Below are positions 49,840 to 49,960 of a DNA stretch of 49,960 nt, in pieces (position 1 is the stretch's first letter; every line of letters begins with the position of its first letter). Source of the DNA: an uncultured Oscillospiraceae bacterium (GTDB lineage Bacteria; Bacillota; Clostridia; Oscillospirales; Ruminococcaceae). The notes below the pieces were generated by a model, which was not told the DNA's origin, did not search any database, and was given only the letters and a program-made list of their open reading frames with translations. The position numbers were made by a program, and so were the translations under genes. The DNA lies in contig CASFXA010000174.1 in assembly GCA_949298535.1 (NCBI GenBank), positions 1 through 49,960 of the forward strand. The letters are read 5' to 3'.

Positions 49840-49960
49840 TCTTCGGCGGGCTGCAAAAGGTGAGCACCATTGATTTCCCGGGAAATCTCAGCTGCGTGGC
49901 CTTTGTGCGGGGATGCGATCTGGACTGCTTCTACTGCCACAATCGGGAGCTTCTCACCCC
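49836..49960 (+). CDS. nrdG: Anaerobic ribonucleotide reductase activating protein, N-terminal part (cut by window end)
   Basis: The first 41 codons of a radical-SAM activase that places the glycyl radical on NrdD. MIFGGLQKVSTIDFPG and GCDLDCFYCHN are visible; the latter is the Cx3Cx2C motif for the 4Fe-4S/S-adenosylmethionine site. ATG overlaps the nrdD stop. The rest lies outside the window. Confidence 0.93.
   Translation, partial: MIFGGLQKVSTIDFPGNLSCVAFVRGCDLDCFYCHNRELLT

Noticed and set aside
1-49960. tRNA, rRNA or CRISPR arrays
   Set aside because: No TTCRA-type T-arm with acceptor pairing, no rRNA-like sequence and no regularly spaced repeats were found by eye; a covariance scan would be decisive.

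Overview
The window reads as chromosome of an anaerobic, endospore-forming, low-branching Gram-positive bacterium (Clostridia). A gut Oscillospiraceae/Ruminococcaceae-type genome is my best guess, but that is inference. The support is: AGGAGG-type ribosome sites throughout, sigma-A promoters of TTGACA-N17-TATAAT type, a T-box, TPP and cobalamin riboswitches, a cotJABC spore-coat operon, and an anaerobic class III ribonucleotide reductase. No rRNA, tRNA, CRISPR or prophage structural genes were seen.

Layout. 1-4.2 kb (plus strand): end of a hybrid histidine kinase, dCMP deaminase, mutY and a split ThrE-type amino-acid exporter. 4.5-12.1 kb (minus): peptidase T, a compact type IV pilus-like cluster (pilC, four small pseudopilin-like or membrane proteins, pilT), a transglutaminase-like lipoprotein and a sortase. 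12.5-17.2 kb: a SARP-like regulator, two paralogous genes of an uncharacterised 'WQGTITW' family, a DUF362 protein and a rhomboid-like membrane protein. 17.5-20.3 kb: prfC and an AEC-family transporter.

20.4-30.8 kb is the main discovery. The spore-coat gene cotJC (dimanganese-catalase family) is split into a 62-codon 5' part at 30094-30279 and a 146-codon 3' part at 20446-20886, both on the minus strand. The 9,207 bp between them is bounded by direct GGTA cores. Joining the halves at GGTA restores an in-frame 208-residue CotJC with the family sequence LLTDIG|TEELAHLEM. The joined ends of the excised DNA form an inverted repeat, CCGATCTA-GG-TAGATCGG, as expected for a serine-integrase attP. 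The element carries a large serine recombinase 25 bp from one end, a small protein translated just ahead of it, and a minus-strand catabolic operon. That operon encodes a RidA protein, a D-threonine aldolase/D-serine dehydratase-like PLP enzyme, an omega-amidase-like nitrilase, two membrane proteins including DUF3100, an M20 amidohydrolase, a YheO-like regulator and an aspartate-dehydrogenase-like enzyme. I read this as a skin-like intervening element, removed in the sporulating mother cell, whose cargo serves vegetative metabolism instead of being a prophage. A sigma-E-like promoter lies upstream of the recombinase genes.

30.9-39 kb: flavin reductase-like and thioesterase genes; a T-box leader with a probable UUC (Phe) specifier ahead of an XRE-cupin regulator and an AMP-forming acyl-CoA synthetase; a HAD phosphatase; a TPP riboswitch with thiT; a DivIVA-like protein; and an intracellular GH13 enzyme. 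39.8-45 kb: a MarR regulator with a palindromic operator, then an RND efflux adaptor and pump. 45.3-49.96 kb: glycogen branching enzyme glgB (minus), then nrdD-nrdG under tandem NrdR boxes and a cobalamin riboswitch.
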